NCBI GenBank assembly: GCA_029990175.1
Contig: JARKIP010000035.1
Span: 43,414,001 to 43,478,000 of the forward strand
DNA: 64,000 nucleotides
From: Petunia secreta
Lineage: Eukaryota > Streptophyta > Magnoliopsida > Solanales > Solanaceae
Reading direction: 5' to 3'
Part shown: positions 45,525 to 55,575 of the stretch, piece by piece
Layout: each line of letters opens with the position of its first letter
How positions within the stretch are numbered: position 1 is the first letter of the stretch
Program-made: the position numbers and the translations under genes
The notes under the pieces: model-generated
What the model saw: the letters and a program-made list of their open reading frames with translations, nothing else
What the model was told of the DNA's origin: nothing
Database searches by the model: none

Positions 45525-45668
45525 TATTTATATATTTGAACATTTAACTTAATGTTTTGAGCATTTATCAATGGCGTTCCAAATTCCTAGTATTTTTGTA
45601 GTATATAATTCAGATTGATCATCATACAGATGTTCTAATACTGCAAACGGTATGTTCAGTGTAATGCA
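45525..45668 (+). repeat. 3'-flank module, copy 1 (after transposase)
   Basis: About 140 bp (TTTGAACATTTAACTTAATG through ATGTTCAGTGTAATGCAA) that recurs at 49393-49536 after the GRF gene and in shorter form at 51345-51440 after the basic-repeat gene. Each copy lies shortly downstream of a plus-strand stop codon. Confidence 0.8.
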
Positions 45669-45846
45669 ATAGTCATGCTGATTCAAGCGAAGGGTTGCCT
45701 TGTGCAATTAAAAGGTGTGAAAGCATCCCTCAAAACCTGCATACGAAAAAAGGCATTAATTAATCCAGATACATCACCTAGAGAGTAGTGAACGTCTTTT
45801 CAATGTTCATATCACGTCTTTTGGTGTTTTTTATGTTAAATTCATC

Positions 45847-45861
45847 TATAAATACATACAT
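45847..45861 (+). promoter_or_regulatory. TATA box of small gene 45936
   Basis: TATAAATACATACAT, 89 bp before the ATG at 45936. The same 15 bases occur at 48551-48565 upstream of the GRF gene. Confidence 0.6.
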
Positions 45862-45935
45862 TTTCTTGTTCCGCCATACACACAATTATCCTCCTACTTG
45901 AATTATCAAAATATCTTCATAGACAGCAAACACAT

Positions 45936-46226
45936 ATGGAAAATAACCAAAACGAAGTTGTCGCTAATGGCCACTATGCCCCAGCCCAACCTAACCATAA
46001 CGAATATTAGGGAAACATCGCCTGGGATATTGCCGATATACAAACTGACATCACTGCAATCAACCATGCTGTGGACCGCTTATCTGCTGATGTATGGAGT
46101 ATAAGATAACTGTTAATTCAGCGCTCGGAGCGTATTGAAAGAATGCTTTTCGGACTCCTTCTCCAACAAGGGATGAATCCGGAGCAGTTTGATACTCCTC
46201 CAAATTCTCCCAATGCTGACAACTAA
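45936..46226 (+). pseudogene. Small coiled-coil protein, MULE accessory gene 1
   Basis: One reading frame of 97 codons (MENNQNEVVANGHY at the start, PPNSPNADN then TAA at the end) interrupted by two in-frame stops (TAG after NHNEY, TAA after WSIR). The middle DIADIQTDITAINHAVDRL and LIQRSERIERMLFGLL have heptad-like spacing. It resembles the minus-strand frame at 49671-49973 in layout: DIAD block, helical segment ending in ERML or KRML, then a Pro-rich tail. No known family recognised. Confidence 0.55.
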
Positions 46227-46404
46227 TAGTACTTTTGCTTAAGCATTATATCTACTACTTTTGTCTTAGCATTATATCTAGTACTTTTGTCTAAGCATTA
46301 TGTCAAGTACTTTTGTAAATGTATTTTGTTTCCTTAAGTATGAATGAAAATTATCAGATTATGTGTTAAGTTGATAATACTTCCACTACATATTATTAGT
46401 GAAC

Positions 46405-46585
46405 GCCTAAACTTCATCAGCAACTTGAAACATTCTAACACACGTTCCAAGCACCGTATGAAGATGTTTAACATCGTTATTAACTTAAACATGCTAGCAT
46501 ATATTTTAACAACATCCATCTAAAATGCATCGGCAACTTGAAACATCCTAACAAACGTTCAGAGCACTGTATGAAGATGTTTGAC
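46405..46585. repeat. Imperfect direct repeat in the MULE region
   Basis: CAACTTGAAACAT followed by AACAYACGTTC-like and GTATGAAGATGTTT blocks occurs twice, about 108 bp apart (near 46422 and 46530). It is rich in half-copies of the GAACAT/ATGTTC word. Confidence 0.6.
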
Positions 46586-47230
46586 ATAGCAGAAGGAGTA
46601 TGGCCTTAAAATCGATATTAACACTAACATGCAAAAGCTTCACTATTTGTACAACAACACAGCACTATTTGATGAAAAAATCAACAAAAAACAGAGATTT
46701 TCACGAGAATTTCAGTCCAGAACCAAAAAGAAGGCGTAAAAACCCTAGCTTTATCGAAATAGCCAAATAGCAAAAAAAATAAACCCCGATTCACTTGAAA
46801 AAAAATCAATATTGTTCAAAATTTACCTTTAGATATTACCGGAGAACATTATGTAGATGGCCGGTGACGAAATAGAAGACTCGAGAAGAAGACTTGAGAA
46901 GTGTGTAAGAGAAGAAAGGGGCGGGTGTTTGATGTTTGAAATGATGGAATTGATAAGACTGATCAGCCGCATTTTTAATTAAAACTTCACTTTTGGGGTT
47001 GTCATAATTGTCATTAAGGCCCCACCTTTTTTTTTGTTCCGAATTCCACGCGCTTCCCATTTTTGTATAAAATAGAGCTGGGGGGTACATTTCTTTTTTG
47101 AGATATTAGAACGTTCTTTTGAACGTGCCAAACATAGTTATCTATTAAGTAGTTCGTTTAAAATGAAACGTGTTTCCTCAAAAATAAAAGGTACTTTTTT
47201 CACGGTCAGAACATAACAAACGATGTTTGA

Positions 47231-47290
47231 ACCCAAACCCTAACCCTGAACCCCAAAACCTAACCCTAACCCTAACCCCAAACCGCAAAA
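47231..47290. repeat. Short telomere-like CCCTAA tract
   Basis: About 60 bp of AACCCTAACCCT-type sequence with interruptions (ACCCTGAACCCC). The clean units are six bases (CCCTAA), not the seven-base CCCTAAA usual in plants. Too short to say more than telomere-like. Confidence 0.7.
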
Positions 47291-47773
47291 ATTCTGAACA
47301 TTTAGAGAACATCCAATCTCCTGTTCTGAACCTTTGAAGTAACATTCCTGAACATTTTAATACTGTTCTGGATCTTCATACTGATGTTCTTTCTGTACCT
47401 TTAAGGATTAGTTGAGAAATACTAATATAAGGATCATTTGAAATACATAAACAATGATTTAGTAGTTTATTAAGATTCCAAAACATGCTATGTGTAAGTA
47501 AACCAAAATATATATCGTTAATTATACCAAAATGTAATTATTAAGTTATTTGGATAAGGAGTGTAGGGTTGATTCTAGCTCAATTAACAATTTTAATCAT
47601 TAAGAAGTGTATTTTAACTAATTGTAGCATAGATTGGACATTATATCACTAGATAGACACATTACTAATCTATTTGAACAAATATACAATTTCATTCATA
47701 AATTACAGACATCTTCGTGTATCTACAACAACTAAGACTTCAAATCATACAAGTATTGATTGTGATACATTAT

Positions 47774-48532
47774 TTATGTGTATTTAATGTGACTAATCAA
47801 TAGTATGTCTATTGGAAGTGTTTACTCATAAAATTTCTATTAGAGTGAATACTCATTTATATCTATTGAAAGCGATTACTTAGTTATATCTAATGAAACA
47901 GTTACTCAGTTATTGATGATTTCATTAGATGTTGTTCTAACTAATGGATAATCTATATAATGATGATTTAACCTTAAATATAAGATTTATTAATCTAGTC
48001 ATGTTATATAGTTTCTTATTACAATCATATTAAAGGTTAGAATACTACATAATAAAATAGGCACCTATTATGAACTGAACATACAAACCCATGTTCGTGA
48101 GGTAAATTAGATGTTTTTTGCATCAATCTTTGGAAATTTATGTTTATTCAAAGAGATTACTCAATAGTATGTGTATTTAAGGTGACTACTCAATAGTATG
48201 TCTATTGGAAGTGTTTATTCATAAAAGTTCTATTAGACTGAATACTCATTTATATCTATTGAAAGCGATTACTTAGTTATATCTAATGAAACAATTACTA
48301 AGTTATCGAGGATTTCATTAGATGTTGTTCTAACTAAGTGGATAATCTATATAATGATGATTTAACCTTAAATATAAAGCCTTATTAATCTAGTCATGTT
48401 ATTTAGTCTCTTATTACAATCATATTAAAGGATAGAACACTACATATTAAAATAGGCACCTATTTGAACTGAACATACAAACCCATGGTCGTGACGTAAA
48501 TTAGATGTTTTTGCATAAATCTTTGGAAATTT
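47774..48532. repeat. 393-bp direct tandem duplication
   Basis: Copy 1 is about 47774-48143 and copy 2 about 48167-48532, offset 393 bp (ATTGGAAGTG at 47811 and 48204). The copies share TCTATTGAAAGCGATTACTT and ATGAACTGAACATACAAACC-like blocks with a few per cent difference and small indels. AT-rich, no gene. Confidence 0.85.
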
Positions 48533-48550
48533 TTTTAACAAAAACTTCTC

Positions 48551-48565
48551 TATAAATACATACAT
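48551..48565 (+). promoter_or_regulatory. TATA box upstream of the GRF gene
   Basis: TATAAATACATACAT, identical to 45847-45861 and followed by a similar T-rich run and TACACACAAT. The distance to the GRF start at 48958 is about 400 bp, so an untranslated leader or intron would lie between. Confidence 0.5.
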
Positions 48566-48957
48566 TTTTTTGTCAGAAATACATACACACAATCTTAAAC
48601 AATTCAATCTTACATGTTCCAAGCATGTCTCTTGGTGTTTGTAGTACTAATACAACAGATACATTTGTTTAGAGATATTAGAACAATCCCTTGTACGTGC
48701 CAAACATGGTTTTCTAATGCTAAAAAAAGTGGAGCAACCCATTTTAAATACGTGGAGCGACCTGCTCTACAACTTACATTATTCCAACCCGTTCTATTAA
48801 CCCGCTCCAGACGGAATTATTACCTTAAAACACGTGGAATAACCCCCAACCATTCAATTAATTAGGTCTTTTTATCCCATTATTGAAATATAGGTTTTGG
48901 GGATTCTACCCCCTCTACATCTTCTTCTTCTTAACTCAACCAGCAAAGTACCAGACC

Positions 48958-49360
48958 ATGTCTCAAGGGTCAACTTGTTCTCGCAGCTCCTCTCAACATC
49001 GTCGATGTTGGTGTGGCTTACCTACGGATACAATTCACGGCGGGCACACAGTCGAATGCTGGACGAAAATTTTACAAGTGTCCCCGCAAGGGTATTAGCA
49101 ATTGTGGATTTTGGGAATGGTCTGACGAGGAGTATCCCCAGCCTACTACATTGCTTTTAAATAAGTTGAAAATTTCACTTGATGAAGTATATGAAGAAAG
49201 GGCCAATTCGGTGAAGGAAGTTGACAAATTAGGGGCTTGTAATACTACAAATTTATTGAAGATCAGTAAGTTAGAGGCTAAATTGCAACGGTGGAAGATG
49301 TATTTCTTATTGTCTTGGGCAGTTTTTTTTTTTTGTTTCATTGTAGCTAGGTTTATTTGA
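48958..49360 (+). pseudogene. GRF-type zinc finger, coiled coil and C-terminal membrane segment
   Basis: Starts MSQGSTCSRSSSQHRR, then CWCGLP and, after a single-base frameshift near 49030-49055, GRKFYKCPRKGISNCGFWEW: together the GRF zinc finger layout (CxCG ... GRxFxxC ... CxFFxW). A helical segment follows (about 49160-49290) and a hydrophobic end (MYFLLSWAVFFFCFIVARF). Small GRF-helix-TM proteins are common in plant repeats. One indel separates it from an intact frame. It lies between the two convergent MULE genes and is followed by the shared 3'-flank module. Confidence 0.7.
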
Positions 49361-49392
49361 TACCAATTGTTATTCATCGAGTACTACTATGA

Positions 49393-49536
49393 TTTATATA
49401 TTTGAACGTTTAACTTAATGTTTCGAGCATTTATCAATGGCGTTCCAAAAGTCTATTATTTTTGTAATATATAATTCAAATTGATCGTCATACGGATGTT
49501 CTAATACTGCAAACGGGATGTTCAGTGTAATGCAAA
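49393..49536 (+). repeat. 3'-flank module, copy 2 (after GRF gene)
   Basis: Matches 45525-45668 over about 140 bp with few changes, including CTAATACTGCAAACGGKATG. It starts about 33 bp after the GRF stop. Confidence 0.8.
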
Positions 49537-49670
49537 ACAACATTCATAAATATTCAAAACATGCATAAATTGTACTGAAAATTAAAGGACAACACTTCAA
49601 AACACCACATTCAAAACAAATAGAAAATCTTCTTAAATGACTAGACTTGAAAGGAGACTATTTCTTCATT

Positions 49671-49973
49671 TCACATGTGTGCCGCTGGAGGACGTGGTGG
49701 TGAAGGGTAGTTTTGGGGGTCAATCTTCAGTGCAGCTTGAATACCACGAAGCATACGCTTAATAAGATTCATATCCTCACGGAATTCATCGAATCTAGTC
49801 CTTAATCGCGTCACTTGATCCTCCATATTTCCTATATATACTGCAAGCTAATCAACATCTGAGGTCATATCTGCGATATCTTCACGGACATGATCGATTT
49901 CAGTGAACCTATTAGTGCTTGGAACTCCAGTATCATGTTCTGGTGCTCTTGGGTGCCTTACTCTGCGAGGCAT
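49671..49973 (-). pseudogene. Small coiled-coil protein, MULE accessory gene 2
   Basis: The minus frame from ATG 49973 to TGA 49671 (100 codons) with one internal TAG. N-terminus MPRRVRHPRAPEHDTG, DIADMTSDVD block, then a helical EDQVTRLRTRFDEFREDM segment ending IKRMLRGI and a Pro-rich tail PPRPPAAHM. A minus-strand TATA box TATAAAA lies at 50015-50021. Layout matches 45936-46226, so I infer a common ancestor; the similarity is too weak to score by eye. Confidence 0.55.
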
Positions 49974-50014
49974 TGTTGTTGTTTCGCCTTATTGTTGTTG
50001 TGCAGACGTTTAAC

Positions 50015-50021
50015 TTTTATA
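50015..50021 (-). promoter_or_regulatory. TATA box of the minus-strand small gene
   Basis: The minus strand reads CTTCTATAAAAGTT, about 42 bp upstream of the ATG at 49973. Confidence 0.5.
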
Positions 50022-50443
50022 GAAGCCAGGCTTGGTGCCTTTTCGGTTGCATATGTGATAATTTGAAGAGGTGCCTATTCACATTGAATGGTTGGGGTTA
50101 GTACACGTGCTTTAATTGTGACCAGGAGGTTCCTAATCCTTGCCGCGGAAGTCAGAACATCTTCATGGCGATACGAATCATCATATACTCGTTCCATAAG
50201 TCTATTGGTTTTTGACGTTTATAATTCAAATTGATCTTCATGTTTGAAAATAATTTATACCCTTCCAGTAGTCTATTATTTTTTAAACTACTCATCATAA
50301 TACTTAACGGCTATCCCCTTCAATTCAAATCTGAAGCAAAGCAACGAATGCGTCACTTCATAAAATTAAAAAAAATACATAATGGCTAGTGTTGGCAAGT
50401 GGATAGAGAAGTTTACACTTAAGTCGGTTACCTCTTTTTCTCC

Positions 50444-50451
50444 TATAAATA
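50444..50451 (+). promoter_or_regulatory. TATA box of the basic-repeat gene
   Basis: TTCTCCTATAAATACTCG, 130 bp before the ATG at 50574; the presumed 5' untranslated region contains the (AT)n run. Confidence 0.5.
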
Positions 50452-50512
50452 CTCGATCAAACCATTCAAAAAACTCTATACCACTACCAAATATAATCTT
50501 CACTCAAAAAAA

Positions 50513-50515
<3 letters not shown>

Positions 50516-50564
<49 letters not shown>
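50516..50564. repeat. (AT)n microsatellite
   Basis: About 24 AT dinucleotides. It creates a false Tyr/Ile-rich extension on any frame read through it. Confidence 0.97.
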
Positions 50565-50569
<5 letters not shown>

Positions 50570-50573
50570 CAAA

Positions 50574-51113
50574 ATGGTTCGCCGACCTTCCTCCTTCATA
50601 GTTGCTACCACTGCAAGAACAGGAGCAACCAATACAAGAGCATCCACGTCAAGAGTAGCAAAAATGACAAAAGGAGCAACCTTGAAACAAGAAGGAAGAG
50701 GTGAAGCCAAGCAAAAAGAAGGAAGAACGGGAAGAGGGTCAGCCAAGCAAAAAGAAGGAAGAACGGGACGAAGGTCAGCCAAGCAAAACGAAGGAAGAAC
50801 GGGAAGAGGATTGGCCAAGCAAAAAGAAGGAAAAAAAGGAAGAGGATCAGCCAAGCAAAAAGAAGGAAAATCGGGAAGAGGATAAGCCAAGCTAAGAGGA
50901 GGAAGAACAGGTCGAAACACTTCTGCAGAACAACAAGAACGTGCAAATGATATTTTGGAACAACTTCGTGCTGAAGTTTGGGGTTGGAAGTTCAAATTTG
51001 AGGAATTCTTCGAATACTACAATAGGGACGTCAAAAAGATGTTGAAAGAAATAAAGAGGATAAAGGCCACGCTCAACCTTGAAACAAGAAGGGACTGCAA
51101 CGCGTTGAAGTGA
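50574..51113 (+). pseudogene. Basic repeat protein with helical C-terminus, MULE accessory gene 3
   Basis: ATG at 50574 (MVRRPSSFIVATT). Residues about 45-103 are a 12-residue repeat, AKQKEGRTGRGS with variants, five copies encoded by 36-bp tandem units (about 50706-50884). One TAA at 50883-50885 falls where the other units have TCA; after it the same frame stays open to TGA at 51111-51113 with AEQQERANDILEQLRAEV and DVKKMLKEIKRIKATLNLE, a likely coiled coil. The GRG/RGR-rich repeats could bind DNA or RNA like AT-hook or RGG segments, but this is inference. No known family recognised. Confidence 0.6.
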
Positions 51114-51537
51114 AAACACATATTTTGGGTTTCTGACCAAGATGTTAATATAACTGTTTATTAAGTAATATCTTAAATGCTAATATAATTAGCATACTTT
51201 TGTAAAGCGCTGAATCTTTGAACAATCAAGAATGTTTTTGCCTGGTTCTTGATTATCAATGTATAAACTTTAGTGTTCAGAACATCTGTTGTTGTTTCCC
51301 TATTTACTAGTTATTGAACATCAAGTATCCATTAAGTTAAAAACTATCTGAACATTCAACTTAATGTTCCGAAAATAATTAATGTTGTTCCAATCTGATC
51401 TAATGTAAACTTGATGTTCAGTGTAATACAAAACAATATTCATCATTTGCCATATATATCATCAAAAAATGGGTAATCATCTATATATTACACCCATCAA
51501 AAATAAAAACATAACTATCCAAATTTTACAACCCATA

Positions 51538-54294
51538 CTAAGGGACTAATTTGCCATGGAATATGTCCACAGCAAATTGAACTAGACAGTGTTCTATCAC
51601 ATTGTCACACAGCAAATCCATCGGGGTGTTGGTCAACAGATGTTCGAGGAACATGATGGCATACGCTCCATATGCAGTGCCAGACAAATTCCTTAGAAGG
51701 CCTTGGATGCGCTCATACGGCCACATTTCCATACTGAGGATTTCAGGAGGGAGGTGGTTGAATTTCCCCGACTGCCGGATGTATATTGGGAACATGTACA
51801 TTACTAGACCCATTATTGAATAAAAGCGGTCTTCATTATACACCCCAATATTGCAGTCGTAGACATCGATCCTTGCCTCCTCTAAATGGAAGACACATGT
51901 AACATAATGCGTACTTTCAATGTTATACACGGCAAAGAGTCTTTTCACACCATCCCACTTCCTTCCACCCGGATATGGAGACTTACCTCTGGCATAATCA
52001 AGGAATGTATCCTCAAACTTATATTCTGCTAGGTATTTGTCAAGGCTGACATCAAAACCGATCGCTTCCTCTTCAGCCGCATTGTATCGTATGCACAAGT
52101 TGGTTAAGAATGAAAGATCGAAGATAAGATCAGAGCTATCATAATACCGGGGGTAAGCCTTATGCCTCACACGCATCAAGGCCAAGTACTAATCCATAAA
52201 CTGCAGAATAAAACAAAGAAGTTGTGAATAAAACTATACCGATACATACTATTTGATGTTTGGACCAGCCAGTCGAATGTTCAACGAACATACGACCATC
52301 AGGTTCCGAATAGAGTAAAAAATGTTTGTTCTTCGATAAAAACCAAACACTAACAAAACAATTGAAGTAAAGAGATGCACTTACACTATCCCACATCCAC
52401 TCTTTCACGTCCAGGAAGTCCAGAAAATCCAAGTAATTGAACTCATGACAGAGGAAGGCAGTCTTTTCTTCCTTCTTATCCTCCATGAAAGCGTCAAATA
52501 CAGCTTTCTTGTGAATGTCTAGTGCCTTGTACAGTGTCACTACCAATCTCTCTTGGAGCCTGACTTGAGCTCTCTCTCTAAATTTTCATAAAAAAAAATA
52601 AAAATATTTGAAAAAATCTCTAGATTTAATAGAAGAACGTCACATTTATGTTCAACGCACCTAATTGGATGTTTTACTAACCTTGCCATTCTGGCAGCAG
52701 TCATTTTCTTCTTTCCTCGGTTCTTCTTTGCCTGGAGCATCCTGGCCACAAAATATGCCTCTTTGGTCGCTGCTGCTGCTTCTCCTTCTTTGACGACGAC
52801 GCTACAAAATTAGCAAGGGACAGCTGGATCGCATCAAGCTTCTGATCCACTCCCTGTCGCCATTGGAGGCAATCGTGGCACTTGCAACTGCAGACACTAG
52901 GCTGCACATTCTCAGGTTCTCTCCTCCTAGAGCATTCTCCAACTTCGAACAAACCCCTACCACTAAAAAGACCACCTGTAAAACGACCAGCCTTACCACC
53001 AATCTCATCACCAACTTGTGTTTCACATCTACCAACACCTCCACTACCAAATTCTTCACCAACTTGTCCTTCTCTTGGACTATCAATTACCTTTCTTGGA
53101 GGGGTCCTGGGGCAATTCCTAAAAACTGTCACTTGATCACCACCAACTATCGAGTTAGCCCCCTCCAACATCACAACAAGCTCATCAATTACCTCATCAC
53201 CCCCATCAACAAACGGTTCAATATTCTGAAAGGTATCATCTTCCAGCTCTGCATCGATAGGGTCAATGAAAGGGTGCACCACCTACATACCATAAATATT
53301 TGTTAAGAATACAATGTATAAGAGAAAAAAACTAAACATCACAAAGAGTGGTCAGAACATCCTTATTACTGTTCGACATTTAACAAAAGTAAAAATAGAA
53401 CATCATATCTGTCGTGGTTGATCATCTGAAAAGATGTTATTAACATTAATAGCAATGATTATAACGAAATTGCAGATGTTCCAACATTTAGAAAATTGTA
53501 GGTAAAGTACTTACAGGCTTTGCAACATTCTCAAACAGCCTTCGGGAGTCTCTTTCATTCTTTTCAGTGATCCACCTGGGCATCCTTGGCATGGTCCTCT
53601 CCTTGGGAAAATCCCTGGGACGAAGCGCAGGTATTGCTTCAAATACCCAACCCACAAATGCCCAAGGAAACTCATAGAGATTGTAATTTGGCCCGTCCTT
53701 AGCCTTGCTAGCTGCACGATCAGCCATAGGCTTCGTCAGGTACTCAATGGTTAGCTCGAAGCTTTTCCGCCCCCAAGAATACTTTACAAATTCATTTGGA
53801 AGATATGCAAGGCAGACCAGTAATTCCTCAATACCAACTTTTTTTTCCTTGGTGCACAATAATGAGTGAACAAACCAAGCCATGGCAAGCCCAAACTTGT
53901 ACCGTTCAGGAACTTCCTCATTTTCTATCAAACACAGCAACCGGGAAGCAGTAACTGCCCTTGCTTTCCCATCCTCCTATGCCGTTGAAATATACTCCCA
54001 CATCTCCCTGCCCCTCTCTTTCATCGCAGCCTCCTATTGGACACTTGAATAGGCTTGGCATCTCAGCTTTGTCATCAAAGCAAACTCTTGGAGGCCAAAA
54101 CGAACAGGCACTCCATTGAAATTGAACCAAGCTTCTTTTTCTTTATTGCACAAAACTCTTCTTAACAGAATATTGTGCACCAACCTGGTTGGAAACGATG
54201 GCTCCTCCGGCAAGTCCAAGAAATGGCCTAAGATACTGTTTTTGAACTTGTCATACAAACCACTTGTACGCAGCACAATCCTGAAATCACGCAT
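51538..54294 (-). pseudogene. DUF1985-Ulp1-like (C48 peptidase) gene of Kaonashi-type MULE
   Basis: Minus-strand pieces in order: 54294-54034 (GHFLDLP, VRFGLQEFALMTKLRC: DUF1985 start), 53940-53488 (GLAMAWFVHSLL, LPNEFVKYSWGRKSFELTI, PWAFVGWVFEAIP: DUF1985 end), 53282-52701 (acidic, Gly-rich middle with a Cys/His-rich SVCSCKCHDCLQW), 52546-52160, and 52185-51538 (protease: HYVTCVFHL, IDVYDCNIG). Introns probably separate some pieces (spacers about 53490-53290 and 52700-52550). In the protease the expected DCG appears as AYG (GTAYGAYAIMFLEHLL), so the nucleophile Cys is replaced by Tyr. MULE-borne ULP genes are known from Kaonashi elements. TAG near 53980 suggests decay. Confidence 0.75.
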
Positions 54295-54299
54295 TCATC

Positions 54300-54787
54300 C
54301 AATAAGCGACGAGCGGATAGTTATCTTGGATTGAAAATGCTCATGATCATCCAAGTAAGTCTTCACCACCATTGGTGGAATGACATTGGTTTATAATCGC
54401 AATTCGATTTGTAAGAAGTCTGGGACTAGGAAGATGTCGGTTTTTAGGTGTTTACTTCTCTAACTCAAATTAAAATATGGAGTACTATTTTATTTCAAGG
54501 CCTCAGGCGTTGTCGAAATAATTTAGATATTTGTTTTAAGGGTATTTTTTTTACACATTTCTGAAGACTACATGGGATGATACCCTTTATGAAAGATGTC
54601 TCCGCCGCTAATTATCATCTTTATCTTATCATATGCTCTGAGTAGTAATCTTGCATGATCAGCCCACGTCTGTTTGTTGCTATCAAGTTTCACACAATTA
54701 TGCGAGAAAAGTCAACATTTTCCCACAAGATAAGCCTTTTTAAAGCACAAATTTTTAATGCTGATATTCACTATAGGGATGTAAATA
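54300..54787. other. Spacer after the Ulp1-like gene
   Basis: Probably the 5' flank of the minus-strand Ulp1-like gene and the right edge of the MULE-like region. No terminal repeat recognised; GAACAT words are no longer frequent here. Confidence 0.4.
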
Positions 54788-55018
54788 CTCCTTCCATCCC
54801 AAAAAGGCTGTCTACCTTTCCTTTTTTGTTTGTCCCAAAATGACTTTTCTTTTATGGCAACTCTTTAAATCTAAGATTTGTTTTGGTCCATAGGATTTAA
54901 AGACACTGGCCCACATTATACACACCTTTCATTTCACAACACAGAATTTAAAAGTCTTCATTTTTTCTTAAACTTTGTGCCCAGTCAAACCCAGACAGTC
55001 TTTTTGGGACGGAGGGAG
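54788..55018. mobile_element. Stowaway MITE
   Basis: 231 bp between TA dinucleotides (54786-54787 and 55019-55020). Inverted ends CTCCTTCCATCCCAAAAAGG and (complement of the right end) CTCCCTCCGTCCCAAAAAGA are the classic Stowaway termini of Tc1/mariner-type MITEs. Confidence 0.9.
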
Positions 55019-55439
55019 TAGAAATTTTAACAGATAAGTACAATTTTGTAAAGTTATTTACAAAATATAGAAATATTTTACCAAAATTATCCAATATAGA
55101 GGAAAGAAAAAGTTAATTACAAAATATAGCCAAAAAAAAGTATAACATAGCAAAACCATACATTCTTCCTCTCATTTCCCCCAATTTCACTTTTCCTCTT
55201 CCCCTCGCCATCCACCTCGTATCTTATTGTATCTCGATGTATCTCAACTACCAACCACCTCGTATCTTGCTGTATATCAACTACCAGCCACCTTGTATCT
55301 CGATATATGTGAATTTACAGCAGAAAACAGATGGTGTAATCCGGATAAGCACTAGAAATCGTGGAGGATTCATAATCGACATCAAGAGCTTGGAGTGCTT
55401 TAAGAGGGCATGGACAGTAAGTTTTAAGCAACAAGAGAG
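55019..55439. other. Unassigned spacer with small tandem ATCTCGATGTATCTCAAC-like repeats
   Basis: Low-copy imperfect repeats of CACCTYGTATCTYG near 55215-55300; no gene supported. It probably leads into the LTR of the following gypsy fragment. Confidence 0.4.
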
Positions 55440-55575
55440 CACCCGAACAGAAGAGCTCTCGAGCAAGAGAGCGCCCGAGCAGGCGAGCGCCTGAGCAGGA
55501 GAGCGCCCGAGCTGGAGAGCGCTCGAGCTGGAGAATGCCCGAGCAGGAGAGCGCCCGAATAGGAGAGTGCCCGAA
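55440..55575. repeat. 18-bp GC-rich minisatellite
   Basis: About seven imperfect copies of GAGCGCCCGAGCAGGAGA. It lies just upstream of a TATA-like GCTATAAATAGCC (about 55634) inside a probable gypsy LTR. Confidence 0.9.

Noticed and set aside
50382..50573. Extended start of the basic-repeat protein
   Set aside because: The extension reads through the (AT)n run as Tyr-Ile repeats; the ATG at 50574 follows a TATA box and is more plausible.
41880..55240. Long terminal inverted repeats bounding the MULE
   Set aside because: I compared the likely ends by eye and found none; Kaonashi-type MULEs can lack them, so exact borders are left open.
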